From Hyphomicrobiales bacterium (GTDB lineage Bacteria; Pseudomonadota; Alphaproteobacteria; Rhizobiales; Xanthobacteraceae): a stretch of DNA of 64,000 nt. The notes under the pieces were generated by a model, which was not told the origin of the DNA, ran no database searches, and worked only from the letters and a program-made list of their open reading frames with translations. The stretch covers positions 1,147 to 65,146 of the forward strand of contig PNAI01000053.1 of NCBI GenBank assembly GCA_003169835.1, read 5' to 3'. A program made the position numbers and the translations under genes. Positions 27,134 to 36,128 of the stretch are shown here, piece by piece (within the stretch, counting starts at the first letter, position 1; each line of letters begins with the position of its first letter).

Positions 27134-27871
27134 ATGTCCGCGCCCGCGCCTGAACGCCCGTTCGATTCTGCGACCGCCGCCTTCCTCTTTGGCGCGCGGA
27201 CGGCGGCGACCTCGGTGTTCATGTTCGTGATCACCGTCACCTACATCGGGTTCGGCGCGCTCTGCCACGACTACGGCCTGACAGTGTTCTGGGCCATGCT
27301 CTCGACCTTGCTGCTGTGGGCTGGACCTGCGCAGGTGATATTGGTGACGGCGCTCGGATCCGGCTCTGCGCTAATCGAGGGTGCACTGGCGGTCGGGCTA
27401 TCGAGTGTCAGATTGCTTCCGATGGTGGTGGCGCTGCTGCCGCTGGTGAAACGCGAAAGCACGCGCGCCTGGCAACTCCTAGTCCCGGTGCATTTCATGG
27501 CGGTAAGCGTGTGGGTCGAGGCGATGCGGCTTGCGCCCGGCATGACGCGCGAGCGCCGCATTCCATTCTGCAACGGCATCGGCACGATGCTGCTCACCAC
27601 CGGCGTGGTGATGACCGCTGTGGGTTATTATCTCTCGGCAGCGTTGCCGGCGCTGTTCGGCGCCGCCGCGATGTTCATCACGCCGCTGTCATTCCTAGTT
27701 TCGACTGCGCGCAACAGCCGCCTGCTGGTGGAGAAAGTGGCGTTCGGGCTAGGCCTCGTCATCGCGCCGTTGCTCGCCTACGAGAGGATTCAGCTCGATC
27801 TGTTGTGGACGGGTGTTGTCGGCGGTTCACTCGCCTATGGGATCAGCCGATTGCGGAAGGTGAAGACATGA
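27134..27871 (+). CDS. azlC: AzlC-family branched-chain amino acid exporter, large subunit
   Basis: A 245-residue membrane protein with about seven helices and the AzlC signatures FLFGARTAATSVFMFVITV, the amphipathic GLSSVRLLPMVVALLPL, and GAAAMFITPLSFL. AzlC with AzlD exports branched-chain or similar amino acids. The stop overlaps the azlD start (ATGA at 27868-27871), so the pair is translated together. The helix with SVRLLPM corresponds to the conserved re-entrant motif NxRxxLY-like in family members. Confidence 0.85.
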   Translation: MSAPAPERPFDSATAAFLFGARTAATSVFMFVITVTYIGFGALCHDYGLTVFWAMLSTLLLWAGPAQVILVTALGSGSALIEGALAVGLSSVRLLPMVVALLPLVKRESTRAWQLLVPVHFMAVSVWVEAMRLAPGMTRERRIPFCNGIGTMLLTTGVVMTAVGYYLSAALPALFGAAAMFITPLSFLVSTARNSRLLVEKVAFGLGLVIAPLLAYERIQLDLLWTGVVGGSLAYGISRLRKVKT

Positions 27872-28209
27872 GCAAGCTGCTGTTCGATCCCTATGTGGCG
27901 CTTGTGCTGGTTGGATTTCTGCCGAGCGAGGTCTGGCGGTGGCTCGGAATCGCGGTTGGGCGCGGGCTCGACGAGAAGTCCGAGTTCATTCAGTGGGTAC
28001 GTGCGGTGGCGATTGCGTTGGTGGCGGGCGTGGTGACGCGTATCGTGTTGTTTCCGCCGGGCGCGCTCGCAAGCGTGCCGCTGAGCGTGCGGCTTGCCGC
28101 GCTCACCTGCGGTTTTCTTGCGTTCTATTTCATCCACCGCTCGCCGCTTGCGGGTGTGCTCGTGGGTGAGGCGGTATTGGTCGCGGGCGCGCTCGCGTTG
28201 GGTGGATAA
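27868..28209 (+). CDS. azlD: AzlD-domain protein, small exporter subunit
   Basis: A 113-residue membrane protein with three or four hydrophobic segments (about residues 8-24, 43-62, 70-88 and 94-111). It has the AzlD core VALVLVGFLPSEVWRWLGI followed by WVRAVAIALVAGVVTRIVLFPPG. It starts inside the azlC stop codon and completes the AzlCD exporter. The convergent HIT gene ends four bases after its stop codon. Confidence 0.82.
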   Translation: MSKLLFDPYVALVLVGFLPSEVWRWLGIAVGRGLDEKSEFIQWVRAVAIALVAGVVTRIVLFPPGALASVPLSVRLAALTCGFLAFYFIHRSPLAGVLVGEAVLVAGALALGG

Positions 28210-28212
28210 GCG

Positions 28213-28641
28213 TCAGGTGTCCTTGAGCGCCGCCGCAAGCTTGAGCGCGTGGTCGGACAGCACGTCGGGCTTTTCCTTTTCACTGGCGGGCGGCTTCATC
28301 GGCACGCCATTCTTGCGCGGGATGACATGCAGATGCAGGTGGAACACCACCTGGCCGCCGGCGCCCTCGTTGAATTGCTGGACGGTCACCCCGTCGGCGT
28401 TGAACACCTTGACCACCGCCTTGGCGACTTTCTGCGCCGCCAGCGCCACTGCGACCAGATCGTCGGGGGCGATATCGAGGATGTTGCGGGCAGGGGCCTT
28501 GGGCAGCACCAAGGTATGGCCGGGCGCGCGCGGCATGATGTCGAGGAAAGCCATCACCTTGTCGTTCTCGTAGACCTTGTAGCTCGGCATTTCGCCGCGG
28601 ATGATTTTGGCGAAGATGTTGTTTGCGTCGTAAGCCGGCAT
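28213..28641 (-). CDS. HIT family hydrolase
   Basis: A 142-residue histidine triad protein. The start at 28641 (MPAYDANNIF) has GGGAGC 9 bases upstream; the frame runs open much further but that is shadow of the neighbour. Family marks are IFAKIIRGEMPSYKVYEND, AFLDIMPRAPGHTLVLPK and the triad HLHLHVIPR. HIT proteins hydrolyse nucleotide-phosphoramidates or dinucleoside polyphosphates. It follows the GNAT gene by 22 bases on the same strand and is probably co-transcribed with it. Confidence 0.92.
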   Translation of the reverse strand: MPAYDANNIFAKIIRGEMPSYKVYENDKVMAFLDIMPRAPGHTLVLPKAPARNILDIAPDDLVAVALAAQKVAKAVVKVFNADGVTVQQFNEGAGGQVVFHLHLHVIPRKNGVPMKPPASEKEKPDVLSDHALKLAAALKDT

Positions 28642-28663
28642 GTCGATTGCTCCCAAAAATCCG

Positions 28664-29932
28664 TCAATCCTGTTCGGCCAAATCCTTGCGGAATGGCGCT
28701 GCGGCCGCAAGCTCCTCGCCGAAGGCTTCCACATGGGCGCGCTCGCGCACGAGATAGTCGGCGACCGCGCGCCGCAGGCCCGGATGCGCGATGTAATGGG
28801 CGGAATAGGTGGTCGTCGGCAGATAGCCGCGTGCGAGCTTGTGCTCGCCCTGAGCGCCGGCTTCGACACGCGCGAGCTTGTGGGCGATGGCGAATTCGAT
28901 GGCCTGGTAGTAGCAAAGCTCGAAATGCAGGAACGGATGATGCTCGGTCGCGCCCCAGTGGCGGCCAAAGAGCGCTTCCGATCCGATGAAATTGATGGCG
29001 CCCGCGATCCAGCGGCCGGCGCGCTTGGCCATCATGAGTACGATGCGATCGTGCATGTGTTCGCCGACAATGGAATAGAACTCGCGCGTGAGATAGGGGA
29101 CGCCCCATTTGCGTGAGCCGGTCTCCATGTAGAATGTATAGAAAGCATCCCAAACCGATTCCGTGAGATCCGAGCCGGTCAGCCAATGGATGCTGATGTC
29201 GGCGCTAAGCGCCTCGCGCCGCTCGCGCTTGATGGTCTTGCGCTTGCGCGCGGCGAGCGCCGAAAGAAACCCCTCGAAGGACGCGTAGCCGGCATTATTC
29301 CAATGGAACTGTTGGTCGGTGCGCTGCAGGAAACCTTGTGCTGCCAGAAACTGCCAATCGGCCTCGGGCATGAAAGTTACGTGCGCCGAGGAGGCGTCGT
29401 GGCGGCGGCAGAGCTCGACCAGGCCTGCTGCGAGAGCTGTGCGAATGGCATCCTCATCGGCCTTGTACCGCACCAGCAGGCGAGGGCCTGCGGCGGGTGT
29501 GAAGGGTACTGACACTTGCAGTTTGGGATAGTAATCGCCGCCGGCATGCTCAAATGCCTCAGCCCAGCCGCGGTCGAACACGTATTCGCCTTGCGAATGG
29601 GATTTCAGGTAGCAGGGCATCACACCCAGCACATTGCCGTCCGGACTTTCCGCGAGCAGATGTTGCGGTTGCCAGCCGGTGCGCGAAGTGGCTGAGCCGG
29701 AGGCCTCCAGGCTGAAGAGAAAATCATGCGAGATGAAAGGATTATACGGTCTTGATTGAGAGACTTGTTGAGTGAGCTGGGAATCTGATTCTGGCGGATC
29801 ACAAATTGATTCAACTGCGCCGGCCAAGTTTGGATTCGCGCACGCATCCCAGACCTCGGCGGCAACGTCGGCGATGGCCGGGACGATGCGGATGCGAAGG
29901 CCTGACAGCGGGCGAGAACGCGGGGCGGGCAT
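28664..29932 (-). CDS. FemAB-like GNAT N-acyltransferase (COG3146 type)
   Basis: A 422-residue protein of the former DUF482 family of the GNAT superfamily, sometimes called peptidoglycan-recognition/FemAB-like. Landmarks are NPFISHDFLFSLEASGSA, the GWQPQHLLAE-type strand, DYYPKLQVSVPFTPAAGPRL, the basic helix ARKRKTIKRERREAL, and FHFELCYYQAIEFAIAHKL. It is long enough for two GNAT-like halves. The family is thought to transfer acyl or aminoacyl groups; the substrate is not established. It lies in a row with HIT downstream and GDPD-RidA upstream on the same strand (19-base gap). Confidence 0.85.
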   Translation of the reverse strand: MPAPRSRPLSGLRIRIVPAIADVAAEVWDACANPNLAGAVESICDPPESDSQLTQQVSQSRPYNPFISHDFLFSLEASGSATSRTGWQPQHLLAESPDGNVLGVMPCYLKSHSQGEYVFDRGWAEAFEHAGGDYYPKLQVSVPFTPAAGPRLLVRYKADEDAIRTALAAGLVELCRRHDASSAHVTFMPEADWQFLAAQGFLQRTDQQFHWNNAGYASFEGFLSALAARKRKTIKRERREALSADISIHWLTGSDLTESVWDAFYTFYMETGSRKWGVPYLTREFYSIVGEHMHDRIVLMMAKRAGRWIAGAINFIGSEALFGRHWGATEHHPFLHFELCYYQAIEFAIAHKLARVEAGAQGEHKLARGYLPTTTYSAHYIAHPGLRRAVADYLVRERAHVEAFGEELAAAAPFRKDLAEQD

Positions 29933-29951
29933 GGGAAAAGTCTGCCACCTT

Positions 29952-30698
29952 TTACGGGCGAAAACCTTCGAAGATGATCTGGTCGGCCCAGCGTGCCGCG
30001 CGCGCCTGGTCTGCGGGTGTGCGCACCGTCCAGGTCAGAAGCGGCAGGCGCAGCACGCTGTGGGCAAACAGTGGCACAGGTGAGGGCAGGTCCTTGACGC
30101 GGTAGGCGAGAAATTGCGGGCGGGCGGCAAGTGCGTATCGCGCGTAGTTGATTCCGTGGGCGCCAGCGGTGTCATGATCGGCGGACTGGTCGCGGCGCTG
30201 CGCTACGAGACCACGCGTGAGGGCCGGCGTGAGGACTTTGGTCAGCGCTATCGGCTGCGGGTCGAACGACATGACGGCGACCGGTCCTTTGTAACCGGAA
30301 AGCACCTTGGCTGTGCGGGTCGCAAGGCGAAGATCGCCGTCAAACCGGCTCTTGATCTCGATGAGCAGTGTGACTTGGCCGGCCACCAGCTCGCACAGTT
30401 CGCCAAGGGTCAACATACGATCTGCCGTCGCCTTGAACGGCACGCGTTTGAGGTCGGCAGACGACAGGTCGGCAAGCCGGGCGGCCCCTTCGGTCAATCG
30501 GCCGAGTGCATCGTCGTGATAGACCATCGCCTCGCCGTCGGCGGTGATCTGCACGTCGCACTCGATGGCATAATTGCCGGCGATGGCGGCGCGGAAGGCC
30601 GATGGAGTGTTTTCAAACACTCCCGCGGCAGCATCGTGCAAGCCACGGTGCGCCACTGGTCGTGCGGTCAGCCAATTGCGCATTGTCGTTGTGTTCAT
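29952..30698 (-). CDS. Glycerophosphodiester phosphodiesterase
   Basis: A 248-residue GDPD-family enzyme without a signal peptide. The catalytic set is visible: His17-Arg18 (AHRGLHD), then ENTPSAFRAAIA, Glu46 and Asp48 (IECDVQ) and His61 (VYHDD). It cleaves glycerophosphodiesters such as glycerophosphocholine to glycerol-3-phosphate and an alcohol, feeding phosphate and lipid recycling. Its start overlaps the stop of the RidA gene (ATGA at 30695-30698), so they form one translationally coupled unit. Confidence 0.92.
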   Translation of the reverse strand: MNTTTMRNWLTARPVAHRGLHDAAAGVFENTPSAFRAAIAGNYAIECDVQITADGEAMVYHDDALGRLTEGAARLADLSSADLKRVPFKATADRMLTLGELCELVAGQVTLLIEIKSRFDGDLRLATRTAKVLSGYKGPVAVMSFDPQPIALTKVLTPALTRGLVAQRRDQSADHDTAGAHGINYARYALAARPQFLAYRVKDLPSPVPLFAHSVLRLPLLTWTVRTPADQARAARWADQIIFEGFRP

Positions 30699-31162
30699 CC
30701 GATCTCGAACAGGCCCTCGACCTCGACCGCGGCATCAAGGGGCAGCACTGCGACGCCGACGGTGGTGCGTGCATGGCGGCCCTTGTCGCCGAAGACGGCA
30801 ACCATGAGATCGGACGCGCCGTTCATCACCTTCGGTCCGTCGACGAAGGAGGGCACCGAATTGATGAAGCCGCCGAGCCGCACGACGCGCGAGATTTTGT
30901 CGAGGTCGCCCAGCGCCACCTTGATCTGAGCAAACAGATTGATGGCGCACGTCCGCGCCGCCTTGTTTCCGTCCTCAATCGACACGCCGCCGCCGAGTTT
31001 ACCCTTGGCCACGAGCTTGCCCTCGGCGTCAAGGCAGAGCTGGCCTGAGACGACGAGCAAGTTGCCAGTGCGCACGAACCCCAAATAGTTGGCGATAGGG
31101 GCCGCCGGGGTCGGGAGCTTGATCCCAAGTTCGGTGAGTTTCTTTTCTGCTGTTCCGGCCAT
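30695..31162 (-). CDS. RidA family (YjgF/YER057c) protein
   Basis: A 155-residue protein of the RidA superfamily, of the longer type with an N-terminal KKLTELGIKLPTPAAPIANY. The central strand FVRTGNLLVVSGQL and the terminal ARTTVGVAVLPLDAAVEVEG are characteristic; the arginine in ARTTVG matches the residue that binds the imine carboxylate in active RidA. These proteins hydrolyse reactive enamine/imine intermediates. The start at 31162 (MAGTAEKK) is followed by the family sequence; a longer start is not supported. It is first in the RidA-GDPD unit. Confidence 0.88.
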   Translation of the reverse strand: MAGTAEKKLTELGIKLPTPAAPIANYLGFVRTGNLLVVSGQLCLDAEGKLVAKGKLGGGVSIEDGNKAARTCAINLFAQIKVALGDLDKISRVVRLGGFINSVPSFVDGPKVMNGASDLMVAVFGDKGRHARTTVGVAVLPLDAAVEVEGLFEIG

Positions 31163-31317
31163 GATGTCTCCATTTTGTGCTGCGCGGTCGTGAAAAAGCC
31201 GTCTTTTTCTTCGCTGATCGTGTGCCACCTTGCAAGCGGCGGGGGCGGAAGTCGGCCGTTGCACGGAAGCAATCCCAGTCCTATTTTGTTAATGGTGGCG
31301 AGGTAAGGCGGTTCGGA

Positions 31318-32175
31318 ATGTCCATGTTTGCTACCCCCATCCGGCTGGCGCTCGCGGCCACGGCAATTGCTGCGGCTGGATTGCTATGGCCCGACGCGGT
31401 TGTGGCCCAGGGCAGCGCCATCGCGCTGGTGCCGCATCGGGCGGTCTATGACCTCAAACTCGCCCAAACGCGCGGGCGGCGGCCGATGAATGCCGTGCGC
31501 GGCCGCATTCTGTACGACTTCTCCGGCAGCGCCTGCGAAGGCTATGCCTTGCGTTTCCGCCAGATGTCCGAACTCGACAGCGGCGAAGGCAAGCCGGTGA
31601 TGAGCGATATGCGGGCGACGACGTGGGAAGAGGGCAAAGCGAAAAGCCTGAAATTCAATTCGCAGAGCTATCTGAACGATCAATTGAGGGAAGCAGTTGA
31701 CGGCTTTGCCGAGCGCGGCAAAGAGAACCTTGGCGTGCGGCTGACCAAGCCAGACAGCAAGACCCTCGATCTTTCGGTCGGCCTGGTGTTTCCAACCGAG
31801 CATGTGCGCCGGATCATTGCTGCTGCGCGCGAAGGCAAGACGCTGCTCGAGGCTGCGGTCTATGACGGGTCGGAGAGCGGGGAGAAAGTTTACGACACAC
31901 TCGCGGTGATCGGCCGCCCCATCGCCCCCAACGCGAAGAAACCCGTCGACGCTGCCGCGAAGCAGCCCTCGCTCGCGAACCTCACGCGTTGGCCGGTGAC
32001 GGTGAGTTACTTCGACAAGGCTGAAAAAAATAACGACCAGACCCCGGTCTATGCCGTCAGCTTTGAACTTTATGAGAACGGCATATCGCGTGCGCTGCTG
32101 CTCGATTACAACGATTTCGTGCTGAGCGGCGAAATGACCTCACTTGAGATTCAGAACGCGAAACCCTGTCCATGA
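31318..32175 (+). CDS. eipB: Cell envelope integrity protein of the EipB family (DUF1849)
   Basis: A 285-residue periplasmic protein. The signal peptide runs from MSMFATPIRLALAATAIA to about VVAQG. Conserved features are VPHRAVYDLKLAQTRG, the YDFSGSACEGYALRFRQMSE with one cysteine, and the end LEIQNAKPCP with the second; in known EipB these two cysteines form a disulfide. EipB is a beta-spiral protein needed for envelope integrity in Brucella. It lies divergent from the RidA gene and convergent with dinB. Confidence 0.87.
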   Translation: MSMFATPIRLALAATAIAAAGLLWPDAVVAQGSAIALVPHRAVYDLKLAQTRGRRPMNAVRGRILYDFSGSACEGYALRFRQMSELDSGEGKPVMSDMRATTWEEGKAKSLKFNSQSYLNDQLREAVDGFAERGKENLGVRLTKPDSKTLDLSVGLVFPTEHVRRIIAAAREGKTLLEAAVYDGSESGEKVYDTLAVIGRPIAPNAKKPVDAAAKQPSLANLTRWPVTVSYFDKAEKNNDQTPVYAVSFELYENGISRALLLDYNDFVLSGEMTSLEIQNAKPCP

Positions 32176-32207
32176 GTTGCGTGCGGCTTGCCGGATGACA
32201 GCAATCG

Positions 32208-33479
32208 TCACCGATCGCCATCGCCATCGTCTTCGAGCGCGAGCCCCTTGTTCATTGATTTTTGGCCGAACTTCCCGCGCACGCGATCGACCGCGCGCTC
32301 GGCGGCGGCGCGCCGCTCGGCGCCATGATCGATAAGGTCGGCGGGATCGGCGGCGCTCGCTTCGTTGAGGGCACTCACACCGATGCCGATGAGGCGATAG
32401 CGCGTACCGTTGATTTCGCGCGCGAGCAGATCTCGGCCGGCGGCAAATATTTTGCCGGCCAACTGCGTCGGGTCCTCGAGCGAGCGCGCCCGGGTGAGAA
32501 TGCGGAAATCCGCGGTTTTAAGCTTGAGCGTGACGGTTGCGCCGGAAAGCCCGTCGTGCTTGAGCCGATCCGATACTTCTTCAGTGAGTGACCAAAGCTG
32601 GCGCTCCAGTGGGCGGAACGAGGATAAATCGCGCTCGAACGTCGTTTCCGCCGAAACGCTCTTGCGGTTGCGCTCGGGGTTTACTGCGCGGGTATCGATG
32701 CCGCGGCTTAGCCGTGCCAAGCGCAGCCCTTCCTCGCCATAGCGCCGCGCAAGCTCGCGCTCGTCGGCGTCTTGCAGGTCGGCGATCAAACGATAGCCGT
32801 CGCGGGCGAGCTTTCCTTGCGTCACCTTGCCGACACCGTAGATCAAGGTCACGGGCCTGGGCGCGAGGAAGGATTTGGCCTCCGTTGCACACAGCACAGC
32901 GAAGCCGCGCGGCTTGTCCAAATCGGAAGCGATCTTGGCGAGGAATTTGTTGCAGGAAAGTCCGATCGATACGGTGATGCCGACGGATTGCTCCACGCGC
33001 GCGGCAAAGCGGGCGAGCACTTTTGCAGGCGTCATGCCATGCAGGCGTTCGGTACCGGAAAGATCGATGAAGGCTTCGTCGATGGAGAGCGGCTCCATCT
33101 GTGGCGTAAGCTCCAGCATCAGTGCGCGGACCTGCCGGCTCGCGCGCATGTATTTGTCGAAATCTGGCCGCACGATCGTCGCATGTGGGCACAGGCGGCG
33201 CGCCTCGAACACGGGCATGGCGGAGCGCACGCCGAAGGTGCGCGCCAGGTAGCACGCGGTGGTGACGACGCCGCGCCGGCCGCCGCCGACGATCACGGGT
33301 TTGTCGGCGAGCGAAGGATCGTCGCGTTTCTCGATGGCCGCGTAGAACGCATCGCAATCGACATGCGCGAGCGTGAGTTTGTCGAGCTCGGGATGGCGCA
33401 CGAGCCGCGGTGAAAAGCAAGCCGGGCAGCGCGCTTCTTCGTGCGCATCGGCAAGGCAATCGCGGCAGAAGGCAGCCAT
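32208..33479 (-). CDS. dinB: DNA polymerase IV
   Basis: A 423-residue Y-family polymerase. The catalytic region has AHVDCDAFYAAIEKRDDPSL and the active-site SIDEAFIDLSGT; the little-finger domain follows. It copies across damaged template bases with low fidelity. The N-terminal 25 residues carry a Cys-x-x-Cys pair twice (CRDCLADAHEEARCPAC), a zinc-ribbon-like lead found in rhizobial DinB. It starts one base into the stop of the DUF3572 gene, so the two are co-translated. Confidence 0.93.
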   Translation of the reverse strand: MAAFCRDCLADAHEEARCPACFSPRLVRHPELDKLTLAHVDCDAFYAAIEKRDDPSLADKPVIVGGGRRGVVTTACYLARTFGVRSAMPVFEARRLCPHATIVRPDFDKYMRASRQVRALMLELTPQMEPLSIDEAFIDLSGTERLHGMTPAKVLARFAARVEQSVGITVSIGLSCNKFLAKIASDLDKPRGFAVLCATEAKSFLAPRPVTLIYGVGKVTQGKLARDGYRLIADLQDADERELARRYGEEGLRLARLSRGIDTRAVNPERNRKSVSAETTFERDLSSFRPLERQLWSLTEEVSDRLKHDGLSGATVTLKLKTADFRILTRARSLEDPTQLAGKIFAAGRDLLAREINGTRYRLIGIGVSALNEASAADPADLIDHGAERRAAAERAVDRVRGKFGQKSMNKGLALEDDGDGDR

Positions 33480-33784
33480 TAGTGCAAATCCCGATCGTTC
33501 GTTCGACCTCCCAGCGCCGCGCAGGCGCGCGCGAGATCGGCCGGATCAATGCCAATTTGCGTCGCGAATGCGACCAGTAGAGGCTCGTCGCCGGTGATGT
33601 ATTCAAGGACGCCGGCGAGAAATTGCGGCTCGCGCGCGGCGCTGCGAATCCCCTCCGGCCCGATGCCGGTGATCGCAAGGAACCGGCCAAGATGCTCGGG
33701 TTCTCCCGCGAGGAAGGCAAGGGCTTGAATTGCCAGCGTTTCCGCTGCTTCTGCGCTGATGGCGCTACGCTTAAAGGTCGGCAT
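33479..33784 (-). CDS. DUF3572 family protein
   Basis: A 101-residue helical protein (start MPTFKRSAISAE at 33784) recognised as DUF3572, a short alphaproteobacterial family. Features are AETLAIQALAFLAGEPEHLGRFLAITGIGPE and LLVAFATQIGIDPADL. Function unknown. Its gene shares one base with the start of dinB, and the same pairing with dinB, divergent from divK, is, as I recall, seen in other Rhizobiales; this hints at a DNA-related job. Confidence 0.78.
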   Translation of the reverse strand: MPTFKRSAISAEAAETLAIQALAFLAGEPEHLGRFLAITGIGPEGIRSAAREPQFLAGVLEYITGDEPLLVAFATQIGIDPADLARACAALGGRTNDRDLH

Positions 33785-33913
33785 CCGTTTGCTATTCCGT
33801 AATGAATCACCACTACCTTGCGGGACATCATGCCCGAGAGCGACCCTGGGTGGCGATGTGATTTTCGCGCAGGGTGCGGGTATGCGCGGGGAGTGGGGTC
33901 GCCGGAGCGAGCA

Positions 33914-34285
33914 ATGACCAAGACCGTTCTCATCGTGGAGGACAACGAGCTCAATATGAAGCTCTTCCACGATCTGTTGGAGGCGCAAGGTTATCGCACG
34001 GTAGGGACACGCAACGGCATCGACGCGATTGATCTTGCGCGCAAGCACCGCCCCGATCTGGTTCTCATGGATATCCAATTGCCCGAAGTCTCCGGTCTCG
34101 AAGTGACGAAGTGGCTCAAGGACGATCCGCAGCTTAAATCCATCCCGATCGTCGCGGTGACCGCCTTTGCCATGAAGGGCGACGAAGAACGCATTCGTGA
34201 GGGTGGTTGCGAAGCCTATCTGTCGAAGCCCATTTCGGTCGGCAAGTTCATCGAGACCATCCGAAGCTTTCTGGGGAACGCGTAG
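33914..34285 (+). CDS. divK: Single-domain response regulator DivK
   Basis: A 123-residue receiver domain. The acid pocket (EDNE), the phosphoacceptor Asp53 ([10 protein letters not shown]), the Thr/Ser switch (VTAFA) and Lys (YLSKPIS) are all there. DivK~P controls the cell-cycle kinases DivJ/PleC/DivL and thereby CtrA. The start at 33914 is directly followed by the receiver. It is followed 12 bases later by pleD, the conserved order in Caulobacter and rhizobia. Confidence 0.95.
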   Translation: MTKTVLIVEDNELNMKLFHDLLEAQGYRTVGTRNGIDAIDLARKHRPDLVLMDIQLPEVSGLEVTKWLKDDPQLKSIPIVAVTAFAMKGDEERIREGGCEAYLSKPISVGKFIETIRSFLGNA

Positions 34286-34297
34286 GGAGATGCGTCG

Positions 34298-35671
34298 ATG
34301 ACTGCCCGCGTCCTGGTCGTCGATGACCTTCCGGCCAACGTCAAGCTGCTGGAAGCGCGGCTCTCCGCCGAGTATTTCGACGTCACCACAACGATGAGCG
34401 GGGCGGAGGCCCTCGCCATTTGCGCGCGCGGCGAATGCGATATCGTGCTGCTCGATGTCATAATGCCGGACATGGACGGCTTCGAGGTTTGCCGGAAACT
34501 CAAGGGCGACCAGCTCACGCACCACATTCCGGTCGTCATGGTCACAGCTCTCGACCATGTGTCCGATCGCGTGCGCGGGCTCGAAGCGGGGGCCGATGAC
34601 TTTCTCACCAAGCCGGTCTCTGAAATCGCGCTGATTGCACGCGTGCGCTCGCTTGCGCGCCTCAAGATGATGACCGATGAATTGCGCATGCGCGCGGTGA
34701 CTTCCAAGGAGATCGGCATCCAGCTTACGGGGACCGAGGCCATCGCCGACGCCGGTCGCCAGGGCCGCATCCTAGTGGTCGACGATCGTCCGGCTTCGTA
34801 CGATCGCATCACCGGCATGCTTGCGAGCGAGCACACGATCGAAGTCGAGACCAATCCAAACCGGGCGCTTCTGCGCTGCAGCGATGCAAATTACGATCTT
34901 CTGATCGTATCGCTGGCCATCGAGAATTTCGACGCATTGCGGCTATGCAGCCAGGTTCGTTCGCTCGATCGCACGCGTAATGTGCCGGTCCTGGCGATTA
35001 CGGACAGCAAAGACAACGCGCGCATGGCGCGCGGGCTGGAGATCGGCATCAACGACTATCTGATGCGGCCGATAGATAAGAATGAGCTGCTCGCGCGCGT
35101 ACGCACCCAAATTCGCAAGAAACGTTACGCCGAGCGGTTGCGCGAGAATGTCCAGCAGTCGATCGAGATGGCGATCACGGACGGGCTCACTGGATTGTTC
35201 AATCGCTACTACATGGAGAGCCATCTTACCGCGCTGGTCGAGCAGGCGGCGGGGCGCGGCAAGTCGCTGACGCTGCTGATGCTCGATATCGACTACTTCA
35301 AGGCGATCAACGACAACTTCGGCCACGATGCCGGCGACGATGTTTTGCGTCAGCTCGCCAGCCGCATTCGCAAATCCATACGGGGCATCGATTTGGCGTG
35401 CCGCTACGGCGGGGAGGAGTTTGTCATCGTGATGCCGGAAACCGACATGGCGGTGGCGACCATCGTGGCGGAACGCCTGCGGCGCCGGATTGCCGCAGAG
35501 CCATTTACCATCCAGCAGGGGACCCGCCCCATCGAAACGACCATTTCCATTGGAATTGCCACGCTTGATACCGCAGGCGACAACGTCGCCAAGCTCATCA
35601 AAAGGGCCGACCAGGCCCTTTACCGGGCCAAACGCGATGGCCGGAACCGGGTCGTGGCCGACGCGGCCTGA
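34298..35671 (+). CDS. pleD: Diguanylate cyclase response regulator PleD
   Basis: A 457-residue PleD. The first receiver (residues 1-125) has DD at 9-10, Asp53 (VLLDVIMPD) and Lys near TKPVS. The second receiver (about 150-285) lacks the phosphoacceptor (LLIVSLAIENF) and serves as dimer adaptor, as in Caulobacter PleD. The GGDEF domain (about 290-457) has the active site GGEEF and, five residues upstream, an inhibition-site RxxD (RGID). It makes c-di-GMP at the cell pole when phosphorylated and drives the motile-to-sessile transition. divK precedes it by 12 bases. Confidence 0.96.
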   Translation: MTARVLVVDDLPANVKLLEARLSAEYFDVTTTMSGAEALAICARGECDIVLLDVIMPDMDGFEVCRKLKGDQLTHHIPVVMVTALDHVSDRVRGLEAGADDFLTKPVSEIALIARVRSLARLKMMTDELRMRAVTSKEIGIQLTGTEAIADAGRQGRILVVDDRPASYDRITGMLASEHTIEVETNPNRALLRCSDANYDLLIVSLAIENFDALRLCSQVRSLDRTRNVPVLAITDSKDNARMARGLEIGINDYLMRPIDKNELLARVRTQIRKKRYAERLRENVQQSIEMAITDGLTGLFNRYYMESHLTALVEQAAGRGKSLTLLMLDIDYFKAINDNFGHDAGDDVLRQLASRIRKSIRGIDLACRYGGEEFVIVMPETDMAVATIVAERLRRRIAAEPFTIQQGTRPIETTISIGIATLDTAGDNVAKLIKRADQALYRAKRDGRNRVVADAA

Positions 35672-35716
35672 GCGCGTTTTCGCGGAATCCTGTCCCTAAA
35701 TTTTACTGCAGCGGAT

Positions 35717-36128
35717 GAGTGGAATTTTACCTCCACTCGATTGTTTATAATTTTAGAGATGTCACGAGGCTGTTACCGGCATCAACCATAACCCTTTAGG
35801 TTGACGCCGGAATCCAGCTTCAAAGCAAGTGACTTAGATTGCTTTCCGGTACTGTTCCGGTAGCTTGAGGCGGTTGGGGCAATAACAAGAGAATTCAGTT
35901 AAAGGACTGCGGAGGCTAGTCTAAGAGCGGCTAACATCTATCTGATAACCCTACGGAATGCTCAGGTCCGCCGCATCTCCTGGGTCCGTGGGGTTCGGCC
36001 GGCCTGGAAGTGGTGTGAGTGGCCTCCTCATGACACCGCTTCCGGCCGGCCACCTATTTCCACCAAAACGATAGGGTTGCGGTTACGGCTGAGCAGACAT
36101 GCGCGGCCAGAATATCGGTTCAAATATC
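35717..36128 (+). ncRNA. Candidate structured RNA between pleD and its terminator
   Basis: This ~410-base stretch has no credible protein gene, yet holds a chain of stable hairpins on the strand that ends in a canonical terminator. They are GAGTGGA/TCCACTC (35717-35738), CCGGCATCAACC/GGTTGACGCCGG with one mismatch (35776-35810), AAAGCAA/TTGCTTT (35822-35845), a 17-pair hairpin at 35947-35995 (11 + 6 pairs with an ATG bulge), and a long imperfect hairpin with GGCCGGCC ends (35998-36051) whose loop contains CCTCCTC. A TATAAT at 35746-35751 could be a -10 box. It might be a separate small RNA or a long structured pleD 3' end. It does not match tmRNA, RNase P, 6S or SRP RNA by the motifs I know. 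Confidence 0.35.

Noticed and set aside
28642-28968. N-terminal extension of the HIT frame
   Set aside because: Antisense-like shadow over the FemAB-like gene in another frame; the start at 28641 has the ribosome-binding site and family start.
35715-35750. 11-residue frame MSGILPPLDCL
   Set aside because: Weak ribosome-binding site and it lies in the first hairpin; not enough support for a leader peptide.
35717-36128. tmRNA, RNase P RNA, 6S RNA or SRP RNA at this place
   Set aside because: No tag frame (AND...), no GAGGAAAGTCC motif, no SRP GGAAGGAAGCA-type core and no 6S context; only a new or unknown RNA remains possible.
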